From Sphingomicrobium sediminis (GTDB taxonomy: Bacteria; Pseudomonadota; Alphaproteobacteria; Sphingomonadales; Sphingomonadaceae): a stretch of 64,000 bases of DNA. Under the pieces are notes generated by a model. It did not search any database and had not been told where the DNA came from. It was given only the letters and a program-made list of their open reading frames with translations. A program made the position numbers and the translations under genes. The stretch's first letter is position 1. Each line of letters starts with the position of its first letter. The stretch is taken from assembly GCF_023805295.1 (NCBI RefSeq), contig NZ_JAMSHT010000001.1:2057001-2121000 (forward strand), in the 5' to 3' direction. Shown piece by piece: positions 45,737 through 56,639 of this stretch.

Positions 45737-46882
45737 ATGACCCTTTCCGTCAGTTCCGCATTCGATAGCGGCAATATCCGGCTGCTGAGCCAGCAGGGCG
45801 ACATGCTCGAGCTGGAAATCGTCACCGACAAGGACAGCAATTTCTACCAGTGGTTCCACTTCCGCCTGATCGGCGGTGCGGGCCGCGAGGTCGAGCTGCG
45901 CATCACCAATGCGGGCGGCTCGGCCTATCCCGACGGTTGGCCAGGCTACCAGGCCAAGGTCAGCATCGACCGCGAAGAATGGACCAGCATCCCGGCGACG
46001 AGCTACGAAGATGGCGTCCTGACGATCCGTCTCGTGCCCGAGACCGACAGCGTCTTCCTCGCTTATTTTGCGCCTTATTCGATGGAGCGTCACCTCGACC
46101 TCGTCTCGACGGTCGCGGCGCTGCCGGGGGTCGAATATCGCAGCCTCGGCAAGACGCTCGACGGACAGGACATGGACTATCTCGTCATGGGCGAGGGCGA
46201 ACTCACCGTCTGGCTCTATGCGCGCCAGCATCCGGGCGAGACGCAAGCCGAATGGTGGATGGAAGGCGCGCTTGAAAAGCTCACCGACCCCGACGATCCG
46301 GTGTCGCGCGCGCTCTTGCAGAAATGCACCTTCCACATCGTGCCGAACATGAACCCCGACGGGTCCAAGCGCGGTCACCTGCGCACCAATGCGGTCGGCA
46401 TCAACCTCAATCGCGAATGGGACAATCCGACTGAAGAGAAGAGCCCCGAAGTCCTCGTCGTGCGCAATCGCATGGACGAAACGGGCGTCGACTTTGCAAT
46501 GGACGTGCATGGCGACGAAGCAATTCCCGCCGCATTCCTGGCCGGCTTCGAAGGCGTGCCGAGCATCACCGACAAGCAGCACGAGCTGTTCAAGCACTTC
46601 TCGGCGAAACTGAATGCGGCAACGCCCGACTTCCAGGAGACGCTGGGCTATGAAGTGTCGGCGCCGGGCAAGGCCAACCTTTCCATGTCGACAACGCAGT
46701 TGGCCGAGCGCTTCGGCGCGGTCTCGATGACGCTCGAGATGCCCTACAAGGACAATCGCGACCTGCCCGATCCCGTCTATGGCTGGTCGACCGAGCGCTG
46801 CAAATATCTCGCCGATGCTTGCCTCACGACGCTCGCCTCGATGGTCGACGATCTCATCGCCTACAAGAAGGAACGCGATTGA
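45737..46882 (+). CDS. M14 family zinc carboxypeptidase (cytosolic carboxypeptidase-like)
   Basis: A 381-residue peptidase from ATG 45737 (the open frame extends to 45656 without family similarity). The N-terminal beta domain ([24 protein letters not shown], about 5-130) is typical of the M14D cytosolic carboxypeptidase group. Catalytic part: [18 protein letters not shown] (H-x2-E zinc site), [28 protein letters not shown] (substrate Arg/Asn), [12 protein letters not shown] (third zinc His) and MTLEMPYKD (general-base Glu). No signal peptide. Ends at gpmA. Confidence 0.93.
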   Translation: MTLSVSSAFDSGNIRLLSQQGDMLELEIVTDKDSNFYQWFHFRLIGGAGREVELRITNAGGSAYPDGWPGYQAKVSIDREEWTSIPATSYEDGVLTIRLVPETDSVFLAYFAPYSMERHLDLVSTVAALPGVEYRSLGKTLDGQDMDYLVMGEGELTVWLYARQHPGETQAEWWMEGALEKLTDPDDPVSRALLQKCTFHIVPNMNPDGSKRGHLRTNAVGINLNREWDNPTEEKSPEVLVVRNRMDETGVDFAMDVHGDEAIPAAFLAGFEGVPSITDKQHELFKHFSAKLNAATPDFQETLGYEVSAPGKANLSMSTTQLAERFGAVSMTLEMPYKDNRDLPDPVYGWSTERCKYLADACLTTLASMVDDLIAYKKERD

Positions 46883-47568
46883 TGCCCAAGCTCATCCTCG
46901 TCCGCCACGGTCAGTCCGAATGGAATCTGGAAAACCGTTTCACCGGCTGGTGGGACGTGGACCTCACCGACAAGGGGGTCGAGGAAGCGCGGTCGGCAGG
47001 ACGCCTGATCGCTGAAAAGGGCCTTGCGCCGACGCGCTGCTTCACCTCGGTGCTGACCCGCGCCATCCGCACTTTGCACCTCGCGCTTTACGAAGCGAAG
47101 ATGCTCTATCTGCCGGTGACCAAGGACTGGCGCTTGAACGAGCGTCACTATGGCGGGCTGACCGGGCTCAACAAGCAGGAGATGCGCGACAAGGTGGGCG
47201 ACGAGCAGGTGCATATCTGGCGCCGCAGCTTCGATGTCCCGCCGCCGCCGCAGGACGAAGACGACAAGTATCGGATGGACGCCGACCCGCGCTACAAGGG
47301 CATCGACATTCCCGATACGGAGAGCCTCAAGGACACGATCGCGCGCGTCATGCCCTATTATGAGGAGCAGATCGTGCCGCACCTCAAGGCCGGCGAGACG
47401 GTGCTGATCAGCGCCCATGGCAACAGCCTGCGCGCGCTCGAAAAGCATCTGTCGAATATCTCCGATGACGAGATTACGGGGCTCGAAATCCCCACCGGGC
47501 GGCCGATCCTTTATGAGTTGGATGACCAATTGAACGCGCTGAGCCGCGCCTATCTCGACGAAGCCTAG
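46882..47568 (+). CDS. gpmA: 2,3-bisphosphoglycerate-dependent phosphoglycerate mutase
   Basis: A 228-residue glycolytic mutase. The phosphohistidine loop [18 protein letters not shown] (His9) starts the protein; [27 protein letters not shown] and the second His in [13 protein letters not shown] complete the site. The stop of the M14 gene (TGA) shares one base with its ATG. Read through toward purE/purK. Confidence 0.97.
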   Translation: MPKLILVRHGQSEWNLENRFTGWWDVDLTDKGVEEARSAGRLIAEKGLAPTRCFTSVLTRAIRTLHLALYEAKMLYLPVTKDWRLNERHYGGLTGLNKQEMRDKVGDEQVHIWRRSFDVPPPPQDEDDKYRMDADPRYKGIDIPDTESLKDTIARVMPYYEEQIVPHLKAGETVLISAHGNSLRALEKHLSNISDDEITGLEIPTGRPILYELDDQLNALSRAYLDEA

Positions 47569-47629
47569 TTGCATCGCCCCCCTGTTTTTCCCTAAACCCC
47601 GGCTTTGAGGTCATGACAGGGGATCAAGG

Positions 47630-48109
47630 ATGACCGCACGCGTCGGCGTGATCATGGGGAGCCAGTCCGACTGGGAGACGATGGGGCATGCCGCCGCCAT
47701 TCTCGACGAATTGGGCATTTCGCACGAGGTGAAGATCGTCTCGGCGCATCGCACGCCCGACCGCCTTTACGACTATGCCAAATCGGCTCGCTCGCGCGGG
47801 CTCCAAGCGATCATTGCGGGTGCCGGTGGCGCTGCGCACCTGCCAGGCATGGTCGCCGCGCTGACCCCCGTTCCCGTTCTCGGCGTTCCGGTCCAGAGCC
47901 GCGCATTGTCAGGACAGGACAGCCTGCTCTCGATCGTCCAGATGCCCGCGGGCGTCCCCGTTGCCACCTTCGCCATCGGCAAGGCCGGCGCCAGCAACGC
48001 TGCGCTGTTCGCTGCCGCACAGCTTGCGGTGAATGACGAGGGGCTTGCCAAGAAACTCGACGACTGGCGCGCGGCGCAGACCGCCAAGGTTGCGGAGAGC
48101 CCCGAATGA
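47630..48109 (+). CDS. purE: N5-carboxyaminoimidazole ribonucleotide mutase
   Basis: Class I PurE of 159 residues; moves the carboxyl from N5-CAIR to CAIR in purine synthesis. [21 protein letters not shown] carries the catalytic Ser/Asp loop, [13 protein letters not shown] the substrate His, and [28 protein letters not shown] the central motif. Overlaps purK by ATGA. Confidence 0.97.
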   Translation: MTARVGVIMGSQSDWETMGHAAAILDELGISHEVKIVSAHRTPDRLYDYAKSARSRGLQAIIAGAGGAAHLPGMVAALTPVPVLGVPVQSRALSGQDSLLSIVQMPAGVPVATFAIGKAGASNAALFAAAQLAVNDEGLAKKLDDWRAAQTAKVAESPE

Positions 48110-49164
48110 GCCTCGAACCCGGTTCGACCATCGGCATCGTCGGTGCCGGCCAGCTCGGGCGCATGCTGGCGCAGGCCGCCGCGCAGCTCGGCTATCGCAC
48201 CCATGTCTACGCTCCCGATCCCGCTCCGCCTGCGAGCGGACCGGCGTCGCTCTATGTCTGCGCCGACTATTTGAACGCCGATGCGATGGCGGCCTTCGCC
48301 GCCGAGTGCGACGTCGTCACCTACGAATTCGAAAATCTTCCGGTGGAGGCGCTGGAAGCGATGGGCGACAAATTGCGCCCCTCCACCCGCAGTCTCGCCA
48401 TCGCGCAAGACCGCGCCCACGAAAAACGCTTCATCGAGGAGCATGGCGGCAAGGTCGCCAATTGGCACGAGGTCAGCGAAGCCGCCGACCTTGAAGCGGC
48501 AGGCGAAAAGATCGGCTACCCCCTCGTCCTCAAGTCACGCCGCCTCGGCTATGACGGCAAGGGTCAGGCCTGGGTGCGCGAGGCCGACCAGTTGATGGAT
48601 GCGTGGGACGCGATCGGGCGCGAGCCTGCCGTGGCCGAAGCTGCGGTCGACTATATCGCCGAATTCTCCGTCCTTGTCGCGCGCCGCGCCGATGACGAGC
48701 TCGCCGTCTGGAACGCGCCGCGCAACATTCATGACGGTGGCATCCTGCGCCGCAGCGAGGTGCCGGCAGGCGAAGGCGTCGACGAACAGGTGCCGCAGGC
48801 CGTCGAGGTCGCCTGCGAGCTCGCCATGAAGCTTGGCCATGTCGGGGTCATGGCGGTCGAATTCTTCGCCACCGCAGATGGCCCGCTGGTCAACGAGATC
48901 GCGCCGCGTGTCCACAATAGCGGCCACTGGACCATCGAAGGCTCGCAGACGAGCCAGTTCGAACAGCATATTCGCTGCATTGCCGATCTGCCGCTGGGCG
49001 ACCCGGCGCTGGTCAGCCCGCGCGTCACCATGGACAATCTTATCGGCCATGATGTCGACCGCTGGGAGCAGATCCTCGCAGAACCCGGCGCGCACCTGCA
49101 TCTTTACGGCAAGCGCGAAGCCCGCGCCGGACGCAAAATGGGGCACGTTACCCGGCTTGGATAA
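48106..49164 (+). CDS. purK: N5-carboxyaminoimidazole ribonucleotide synthase
   Basis: ATP-grasp enzyme (352 residues) making N5-CAIR from AIR, bicarbonate and [25 protein letters not shown] is the N-terminal nucleotide-like motif; [20 protein letters not shown] the ATP-grasp lid; [30 protein letters not shown] the metal/ATP site. Co-translated with purE. Ends 31 bases before the convergent M16 gene. Confidence 0.97.
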   Translation: MSLEPGSTIGIVGAGQLGRMLAQAAAQLGYRTHVYAPDPAPPASGPASLYVCADYLNADAMAAFAAECDVVTYEFENLPVEALEAMGDKLRPSTRSLAIAQDRAHEKRFIEEHGGKVANWHEVSEAADLEAAGEKIGYPLVLKSRRLGYDGKGQAWVREADQLMDAWDAIGREPAVAEAAVDYIAEFSVLVARRADDELAVWNAPRNIHDGGILRRSEVPAGEGVDEQVPQAVEVACELAMKLGHVGVMAVEFFATADGPLVNEIAPRVHNSGHWTIEGSQTSQFEQHIRCIADLPLGDPALVSPRVTMDNLIGHDVDRWEQILAEPGAHLHLYGKREARAGRKMGHVTRLG

Positions 49165-49195
49165 CGCGCCCCATTTCGGCGTATCTTACTAGAAC

Positions 49196-52039
49196 TTACT
49201 CGCCGGTTTCGAGCGAACGAAGCTCATATTCGATGCCCGCCGCGTCGAGCTGCGGCCCGACGACATCGGCGTCACCGACGATCACCCAGATGAAATCTTC
49301 CGGATCGAGGATCGAACGGATGGCATTGTCGAGGCTTGCCTGCGTCTGGCTGCGATAGCGCTCCGACAGGGTCTCGTAATAATCCATCGGACGACCCAGT
49401 TCGACATTGTTGCGAATGCCGCCCAGGACCGAGTTCGATGTTTCGAAATTGCCCGGCAGCGAGGCGATGTTGCTGGCAACGATGCGCTTCAGTTCGTCTT
49501 CGCGGACACCATCGTTCGACAGGAACGCAACCGTCTGCTCCTGCAGCGCGAGGATGCTGTCTGCAGTGCGGTCGGCCTGGACCGGCGCCGTGAAGATGTA
49601 GCCAACATCCTGGTCATTACGATTGACCGAGCCGCGGACACCGTAGGACCAACCCTTGGTTTCGCGCAGGTCCATGTTGATGCGGCTGAGGAAGTTGCCA
49701 CCCAGCGCCTCGTTGGCCGCGTTGATGTCGACCAGGTCGGCCGTCGGATCCACCGGGAGGATCTGCGCACCAGCGATGATCGACTGCGGCGAATCCGGGC
49801 GATCCACCAAGATATAGGTCGGCTCTTCAGGGCGGACCGGACGGTCCGGAAATGCCTTGCTGCCCAGTGCGACCGAAGGGGCTTCCCAAGTGCCGAGCTC
49901 GGCGTCGACCGCAGCCTTCACCTCGTCGAGCGACAGGCTGGAAATCACGTAGATCTCCATATTGTCGGGACGCAGGTAGCGCTGGTGAAAGCGCGTCAGG
50001 TCCTCGCGGCCGATCGTCTGGATCGCTGCGGGGTCACCGAACGGGCTGCCACCATAGGGGTCGTTCTCGCCATAGATGATGCGCGGCAGCGTATCGGCGA
50101 TCAGGCCGTTGGGGCTCGACATCGACCGCGCATAGCTGGCGAGCGACTGGTTACGGACACGCTCGACGGCGCCAGCCTCGAAATCGGGCGACTTGAGCAT
50201 GGTGCCGAGCAGGTCGAGCGATTCCTCGAGATTGACCGAGAGGGCCGACATGCTGGCAATGCTCTCGTCGAGCGAGTTGCCAAAGCCGATCGAGACACCG
50301 AGCGATTCCTGTGCTTCGGCAAGCGCCTGCGCATCCATGCCACCGGCGCCTTCTTCGAGAAGGTTCGTGACCATGCTCGACAGGCCGCGCTGGTTGACCG
50401 GCTCGGCCGCACGCCCGGCGTCGAACTCGATGACCATGTTGGTCACCGGAACGGTGTCGCGGAAGGCGTAGTAGAGCTTGGCACCGTTGGAGAGCTCGGT
50501 TTCCACCACATCGGGAAAGTCGAGCGCCGCGGTCTCGCCGACCGCGGGAATGTCGCGTTCGGTGATCTCGTAGTCACGCGCTTCGAGCCCGCCGCTTTCG
50601 GCAGGTGCTTCGGCTTCTTCGTAGGGAGGGCGTTCGCCCGGCTCCAGCGTGATGGTGACCGACGGACGGGTAAGCCATTTCGCAGCGGCCGCCTGAACGG
50701 CCTCAGGCGTTAGCGCGGCATAGTTGCGCAGCGCGACGGCATATTCGTCGCTATCCTCATTGTAGAGGAGCCCTTCGGCGAGCGCGTTGGCTTTGCCGCC
50801 GAAGCCGCCAACCGATTCGAGGCCTTTGACTTGACCTGCCAGCAGGTTGGTCACGGCCCGATCGACTTCTTCCTGCGTCGGCCCATTGGCGATGAAATCA
50901 TCCATCAGCGTTCGCATGCGGGTTTCGAGGTCGCCGATGGCGACGCCTTCCTTGGCTTCGGCCGAATAGGTGAACCAGCCAACGCGATGGAAAGGCGAGT
51001 AACTGGCAAAGGCGTAGTTGGCGATTTCCTCGCCGCGGACGATCTCGGCATCGACGCGGCTGGAGTTCAGGCCGCCCAGGATCGAGGCCGCGATGGACAG
51101 CGCTTCGCGGTCATCGTCGGCGATGCCGGGCATTGGCCAGTACATGTTGACGCGCGGCTGCGGGACGCGGTCCTGCATGACGATCCGCTTGTCGGCTTCG
51201 AGCGTCGGCACGTCGGCCTCGGCGGGGTTGTTGGCCGGACCCGAGGGGATCGCGCCGAAATATTTCTCGACCAGCGGCTGGGCGGTCGCGGCATCGATGT
51301 CGCCGGCGAGCACAAGCACTGCATTGTTGGGGCCATATTTGTCGATGAACCACTGCTGGACATCGCCCATCGTGGCCGACGAAAGGTCGCTCATCGAACC
51401 GATGATCGAGTGACCATAAGGATGGCCCTCGCCGAACATGGCATCGAGGAGTTCGTAGAAGATGAGGCCGCCGGGCTGGTTGTCGCCCTGGCGCTTTTCA
51501 TTCTGCACGACGCCGATCTGGTTGGTCAGCTTTTCCTGCGTCACCGCACCGAGCAGGTAGCCCATGCGGTCGCTTTCCATGAACAAAGCGCGTTCGAGGG
51601 CGCCGGTCGGCACGTTCTGGAAGTAGTTAGTGCGGTCGAACGAGGTCGTGCCGTTCAACGAGGTCGCACCGATTTCCTCGGTGTAGAGGAAGTAGTCGCC
51701 GGGGAGGTTTTCCGACCCGTTGAACATCAGATGCTCGAACAGGTGCGCAAAGCCGGTCTTGCCTTCCGGTTCGTCCTTCGACCCGACATTGTACCAGACG
51801 CTGACCGCGACGATCGGCGCCTTGCGGTCTTCGTGGACCAGCACGGTGAGGCCGTTATCGAGGGTGAAGCTTTCGTGCGGGATCGAGACTTCCTCGACGA
51901 GGGCGGTGAGGCCGTCCTCGGCGGGCGCTTCGACCATCGTGTCGCTGGAAGTGGCAGGCGCGTCATAGGCGGCGGGCGAGCAGGCGGCCATCATGGCCGT
52001 GCCGGCAAGCAGCAACGCGGTGCGGGTCGTCAATTTCAT
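49196..52039 (-). CDS. M16 family metallopeptidase, lipoprotein (two-lobe pitrilysin-like)
   Basis: A 947-residue peptidase with signal peptide and lipobox (LLLAGTAMMAAC, Cys18). ATG 52039 has GGAG five bases upstream. The active lobe has inverted zinc motif HLFEHLMFNGSEN (H-x2-E-H, about 83-87) and the distal Glu in the helix TNQIGVVQNEKRQGDN. The second lobe (about 500-947) keeps the fold without HxxEH, as in single-chain two-lobe members. It likely degrades peptides at the outer or inner membrane surface. Stands alone. Confidence 0.95.
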   Translation of the reverse strand: MKLTTRTALLLAGTAMMAACSPAAYDAPATSSDTMVEAPAEDGLTALVEEVSIPHESFTLDNGLTVLVHEDRKAPIVAVSVWYNVGSKDEPEGKTGFAHLFEHLMFNGSENLPGDYFLYTEEIGATSLNGTTSFDRTNYFQNVPTGALERALFMESDRMGYLLGAVTQEKLTNQIGVVQNEKRQGDNQPGGLIFYELLDAMFGEGHPYGHSIIGSMSDLSSATMGDVQQWFIDKYGPNNAVLVLAGDIDAATAQPLVEKYFGAIPSGPANNPAEADVPTLEADKRIVMQDRVPQPRVNMYWPMPGIADDDREALSIAASILGGLNSSRVDAEIVRGEEIANYAFASYSPFHRVGWFTYSAEAKEGVAIGDLETRMRTLMDDFIANGPTQEEVDRAVTNLLAGQVKGLESVGGFGGKANALAEGLLYNEDSDEYAVALRNYAALTPEAVQAAAAKWLTRPSVTITLEPGERPPYEEAEAPAESGGLEARDYEITERDIPAVGETAALDFPDVVETELSNGAKLYYAFRDTVPVTNMVIEFDAGRAAEPVNQRGLSSMVTNLLEEGAGGMDAQALAEAQESLGVSIGFGNSLDESIASMSALSVNLEESLDLLGTMLKSPDFEAGAVERVRNQSLASYARSMSSPNGLIADTLPRIIYGENDPYGGSPFGDPAAIQTIGREDLTRFHQRYLRPDNMEIYVISSLSLDEVKAAVDAELGTWEAPSVALGSKAFPDRPVRPEEPTYILVDRPDSPQSIIAGAQILPVDPTADLVDINAANEALGGNFLSRINMDLRETKGWSYGVRGSVNRNDQDVGYIFTAPVQADRTADSILALQEQTVAFLSNDGVREDELKRIVASNIASLPGNFETSNSVLGGIRNNVELGRPMDYYETLSERYRSQTQASLDNAIRSILDPEDFIWVIVGDADVVGPQLDAAGIEYELRSLETGE

Positions 52040-52168
52040 GGGTCTCTCCAAATACTAGGAATTCCGTCGCGCGAGACGGTGGCCGCTATGTCGCGCGAGG
52101 GCAAGCCGGACTTGGGGCGGGGGGCCTACCTCCCCGACGAACGCGCATCGCGCGTCGACCAACGGCGG

Positions 52169-52960
52169 TCAGTGGTCGGGGCGAAGGTCCTGGTTGGGAA
52201 TGATGCGATACTTGGCTTCGACCAGGCTGAACAAACCGAAGAGAATCAAGCCGATGCACAGAGCAGTGAACAAGGTGCCGTTGCCCTGCAGGCTTTGCAG
52301 CGCGCCCGCCAAGCCCTTGGCCTGCTCGCTCGATCCAGTGCCGGCCTGATAGACGAACCAACCCGAGACGATGAAAACGATGCCGCGGGCGATATGCCCG
52401 AGCAGGCCGAACCATTCGACGAAGGGCGGCGTGCCGGCGCCAAGACCGCGCAAAAAGTCGCGCGCGACGCCTTTCTTGATCTGGTAGATGCCGGCGATGA
52501 GGATGCCGATGCCAGTCGCGATGACGATCCAGTCGCCCGCCGTTTCGCTCGCTTGCTCGGCTGCACCCGAGGCACCCATGCCGCCACCGCCGCCGCCCGA
52601 ACTCAGCAGGCTCTTGGCCGCGAGATAGGCGAGAACGAAATAGCCGAAGCCGCCGACGATGTAGAAGAAGCGCTTCACCTTGCCTTTGGCGTCGTCGTCG
52701 AAGCCCTCAAGGTTCTTCACGGCGTCCATGATCTTCCAGATGCCATATCCGATCGCGCCCAGCGCGATGATGCCGAGCAATACGCTACCGGCGGGCAGGT
52801 CTTTCACGGCCGAGAAGAGTTCGCTGGTGCTGTCGGGCGCCGCTGCCGAGAGGGCGACATAGCCCAGCAAGATGTAGATGAGGCCGCGCGCGACATAACC
52901 TGCGCGGGTCCAGTTTTCGAGGCTGCTGGCGGTGGATTCCAATTCCGAAGTGCTGACCAT
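52169..52960 (-). CDS. DUF1206 membrane protein
   Basis: A 263-residue protein with three internal repeats of the DUF1206 unit, each of two helices: WTRAGYVARGLIYILLGYVAL, FFYIVGGFGYFVLAYLAAK and LGHIARGIVFIVSGWFVY begin the repeats. A Gly-rich linker (SSGGGGGGMGASGA) lies between the second and third. The family is common in sphingomonads and of unknown function. Divergent from lepA. Confidence 0.92.
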   Translation of the reverse strand: MVSTSELESTASSLENWTRAGYVARGLIYILLGYVALSAAAPDSTSELFSAVKDLPAGSVLLGIIALGAIGYGIWKIMDAVKNLEGFDDDAKGKVKRFFYIVGGFGYFVLAYLAAKSLLSSGGGGGGMGASGAAEQASETAGDWIVIATGIGILIAGIYQIKKGVARDFLRGLGAGTPPFVEWFGLLGHIARGIVFIVSGWFVYQAGTGSSEQAKGLAGALQSLQGNGTLFTALCIGLILFGLFSLVEAKYRIIPNQDLRPDH

Positions 52961-53066
52961 GTGAACGCGGCTCCATCCCTGTTGTTTGGGATCAGACGGT
53001 CAAAGGGATGGGTTCGTTCCGAAATTGCTGACAAGCGCGGATTTCGCTGCTAGCTGCCGCGTTGAA

Positions 53067-54882
<1,816 letters not shown>

Positions 54883-54887
<5 letters not shown>

Positions 54888-54953
54888 GATCGCCGAGCAA
54901 AACGAAGCGGTTGGCACAGCCAACCGTTAGTTCTGTCGAGAGACGATCCTAAT
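54883..54953. terminator. Nested inverted repeats at the lepA/DUF305 convergent junction
   Basis: An inner hairpin CGGTTGGC-ACA-GCCAACCG (54908-54926) lies within an outer perfect 10-bp repeat ATTAGGATCG (54883-54892) and CGATCCTAAT (54944-54953). The outer left arm contains the lepA stop codon and the right arm encodes the end of the DUF305 protein. TTAGTTCT follows the inner stem on the plus strand, which makes a lepA terminator plausible. Confidence 0.5.
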
Positions 54954-55622
54954 CGGACGGCGGGTCGCGAAGACGAACCCGACCGACGAGGTCAGGCCGC
55001 CCTGACCCCTTCCCTTGTCGCCGACCTCGACTTCTTCGCGCGCGTTCTCGATGATGGGGCGCTCGACGGCCTTTTTGGCTTCCTCGAGCAATTCGGGGGT
55101 AAGTTCGGCCGAGCGGGCGGGGAGCGGGGTGCCGTCGCCCATTTCGCCATTGGCCTCGATGTCTTCGAGCAGCAGCTCCATCTCGGCGATTTCCTTGACC
55201 TGTGCCTCGATGATGGCGTCGGCAAGCTCGCGCACGCGCGGGTCGCTGATCTCGGCGCGGCTGGAGGTGAGGACGGCGATGGAGTGATGCGGGATCATCG
55301 CTTTCATCCATGCCTCGTCCTCGACCGTGGCCTGGCTGCGGGCGAGCCAGAGGAAGAGGAAGAAGCCGAGGATGGCGCCGGCCATGACCAGGACTTTGGT
55401 CGCCAGCGTCCTGTACATGCCCCACATGAAGCCGAGCATGATGACGATCATCGCCATGCCCATCATAAGCGCCATCCACATGCGCGTCTGCGAGAAGAAG
55501 ACGTGGCTGGGCTCCCAGACGTTGGAATATTTGAGGACGAACATCGTGACGATCGAGGTGGCGATCATCGCGAAGAAGGTCGTCCATTTGCCCTGGTGCG
55601 ACTGGTGGCTTTGGTCGGTCAT
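54927..55622 (-). CDS. DUF305 membrane protein of the copper locus
   Basis: A 231-residue protein with three N-terminal helices (TTFFAMIATSIVTMFVLKY, MWMALMMGMAMIVIMLGFMWGMY with many Met, and VLVMAGAILGFFLFLWLA) and a C-terminal DUF305 four-helix domain with the MIPHHSIAVL motif (His pair, about 111). DUF305 proteins bind copper or are found beside copper genes. GGGAG precedes ATG 55622 by seven bases. A CsoR-type operator is 28 bases upstream. The C-terminal residues RPIRIVSRQN are encoded by an inverted repeat shared with lepA. Confidence 0.88.
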   Translation of the reverse strand: MTDQSHQSHQGKWTTFFAMIATSIVTMFVLKYSNVWEPSHVFFSQTRMWMALMMGMAMIVIMLGFMWGMYRTLATKVLVMAGAILGFFLFLWLARSQATVEDEAWMKAMIPHHSIAVLTSSRAEISDPRVRELADAIIEAQVKEIAEMELLLEDIEANGEMGDGTPLPARSAELTPELLEEAKKAVERPIIENAREEVEVGDKGRGQGGLTSSVGFVFATRRPIRIVSRQN

Positions 55623-55649
55623 GCTGTTACTCCCTCTGTTAGGGATGCA

Positions 55650-55666
55650 ACACCCCTAGGGGGTAT
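55650..55666 (-). promoter_or_regulatory. CsoR-type copper operator upstream of the DUF305 gene
   Basis: Minus strand reads ATACCCCCTAGGGGTGT. It matches the operator between copA and the repressor gene (58398-58414) at 14 of 17 positions, and sits between the copB stop and the DUF305 start. Confidence 0.65.
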
Positions 55667-55679
55667 GTGTTCCGACGGG

Positions 55680-56639
55680 CTAGAACCAGAAGCGCAGCCC
55701 GGCGACGAAGCGGGTGGCGCTGGCATCTTCGCCGGCGGCGCGGGCGAAATCGCGGCTGTCGCCGACGCGCCATTCTTGCGCGATGCCGATATAGGGAGCG
55801 AATTCGCGGGCGAATTCATAGCGCAGGCGCAGGCCCAGTTCGGCCTTGGCGAGCCCGCTACCCAAGGCGAGATCGGGAATGTCCTGCGCGCTGAACACCA
55901 GTTCGCCGCGCGGCTGGAGAATGAGGCGCTGGGTGATGCGCTGGTCGAGTTCGGCCTCGATTTCGGCGGTCATTTCGCCCTCGGTGGAGAGATAGGCGGC
56001 AGCGTCGACTTCGAAGAGGTAGGGCGCGAGACCCTGCACGCCGACGGTCGCATAGGTGCGCGAGGAGCCGGCAAGGTCCTGTCGGGCGCCGATTTGTAGG
56101 TCCCAGAAGGGCGCGATGGCGCGGCTCCACGTGGCCTCGATGTCAGCGCTCTCGATGCCTTCGTCGAGATCGCCTTCGCCTTCGCTCTCGATCCAGAGTT
56201 CGTCGAGGTCGGGTCCGTAGCTGGCCTGCGCGTCCCAGAGAAAGCCGACGCTGTCGCCGCCGAAACGGGCTTCGGCGCGGTCAGCCTGGACCCAGAGGAA
56301 GCTTTGCTGGCCGGTTTCATGGATGAGTGCGGCGCGGGCCTCACGCATGGCATCGGCGCCGAAGATGCGCTCGGCTTCGCGGGCAGGGCCGCTGCCGGCA
56401 GCGCGGGGCGGCGGACCGATGGGAATTCCTTCGAGCTTGTCGCCCGCCGCAGCGCCGTGCCCCATGGCACCATGATCCATGACGGGCTGATCGGCCGCGC
56501 CATGGCCCATCATGTCGTGATCCATCTTCTCATGGTCGGCGGCGTCTTCATCTTTCTTCGCCTCGGCGGGCGGCGTGGGCTGGTGTCCCGCATGAACGGG
56601 CTGCAGCGCCATGGCGCTCAGGATGAGGGCCGCGTTCAT
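55680..56639 (-). CDS. copB: Copper resistance protein B, outer membrane
   Basis: A 319-residue CopB/PcoB protein. N-terminal signal-like start, then a His/Met-rich stretch (DHEKMDHDMMGHG and QPVMDHGAMGHG, residues about 34-65) for copper, followed by a beta barrel (SFLWVQADRAEARFGGDSVGFLWDAQASYG through RFVAGLRFWF) ending in Phe. ATG overlaps the copA stop. Confidence 0.95.
   Translation of the reverse strand: MNAALILSAMALQPVHAGHQPTPPAEAKKDEDAADHEKMDHDMMGHGAADQPVMDHGAMGHGAAAGDKLEGIPIGPPPRAAGSGPAREAERIFGADAMREARAALIHETGQQSFLWVQADRAEARFGGDSVGFLWDAQASYGPDLDELWIESEGEGDLDEGIESADIEATWSRAIAPFWDLQIGARQDLAGSSRTYATVGVQGLAPYLFEVDAAAYLSTEGEMTAEIEAELDQRITQRLILQPRGELVFSAQDIPDLALGSGLAKAELGLRLRYEFAREFAPYIGIAQEWRVGDSRDFARAAGEDASATRFVAGLRFWF

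Noticed and set aside
50831..53053. Plus-strand open frame of 740 codons
   Set aside because: Antisense to the M16 peptidase and DUF1206 genes, whose motifs are intact; low-complexity His/Arg/Asp-rich translation is typical of a shadow frame.
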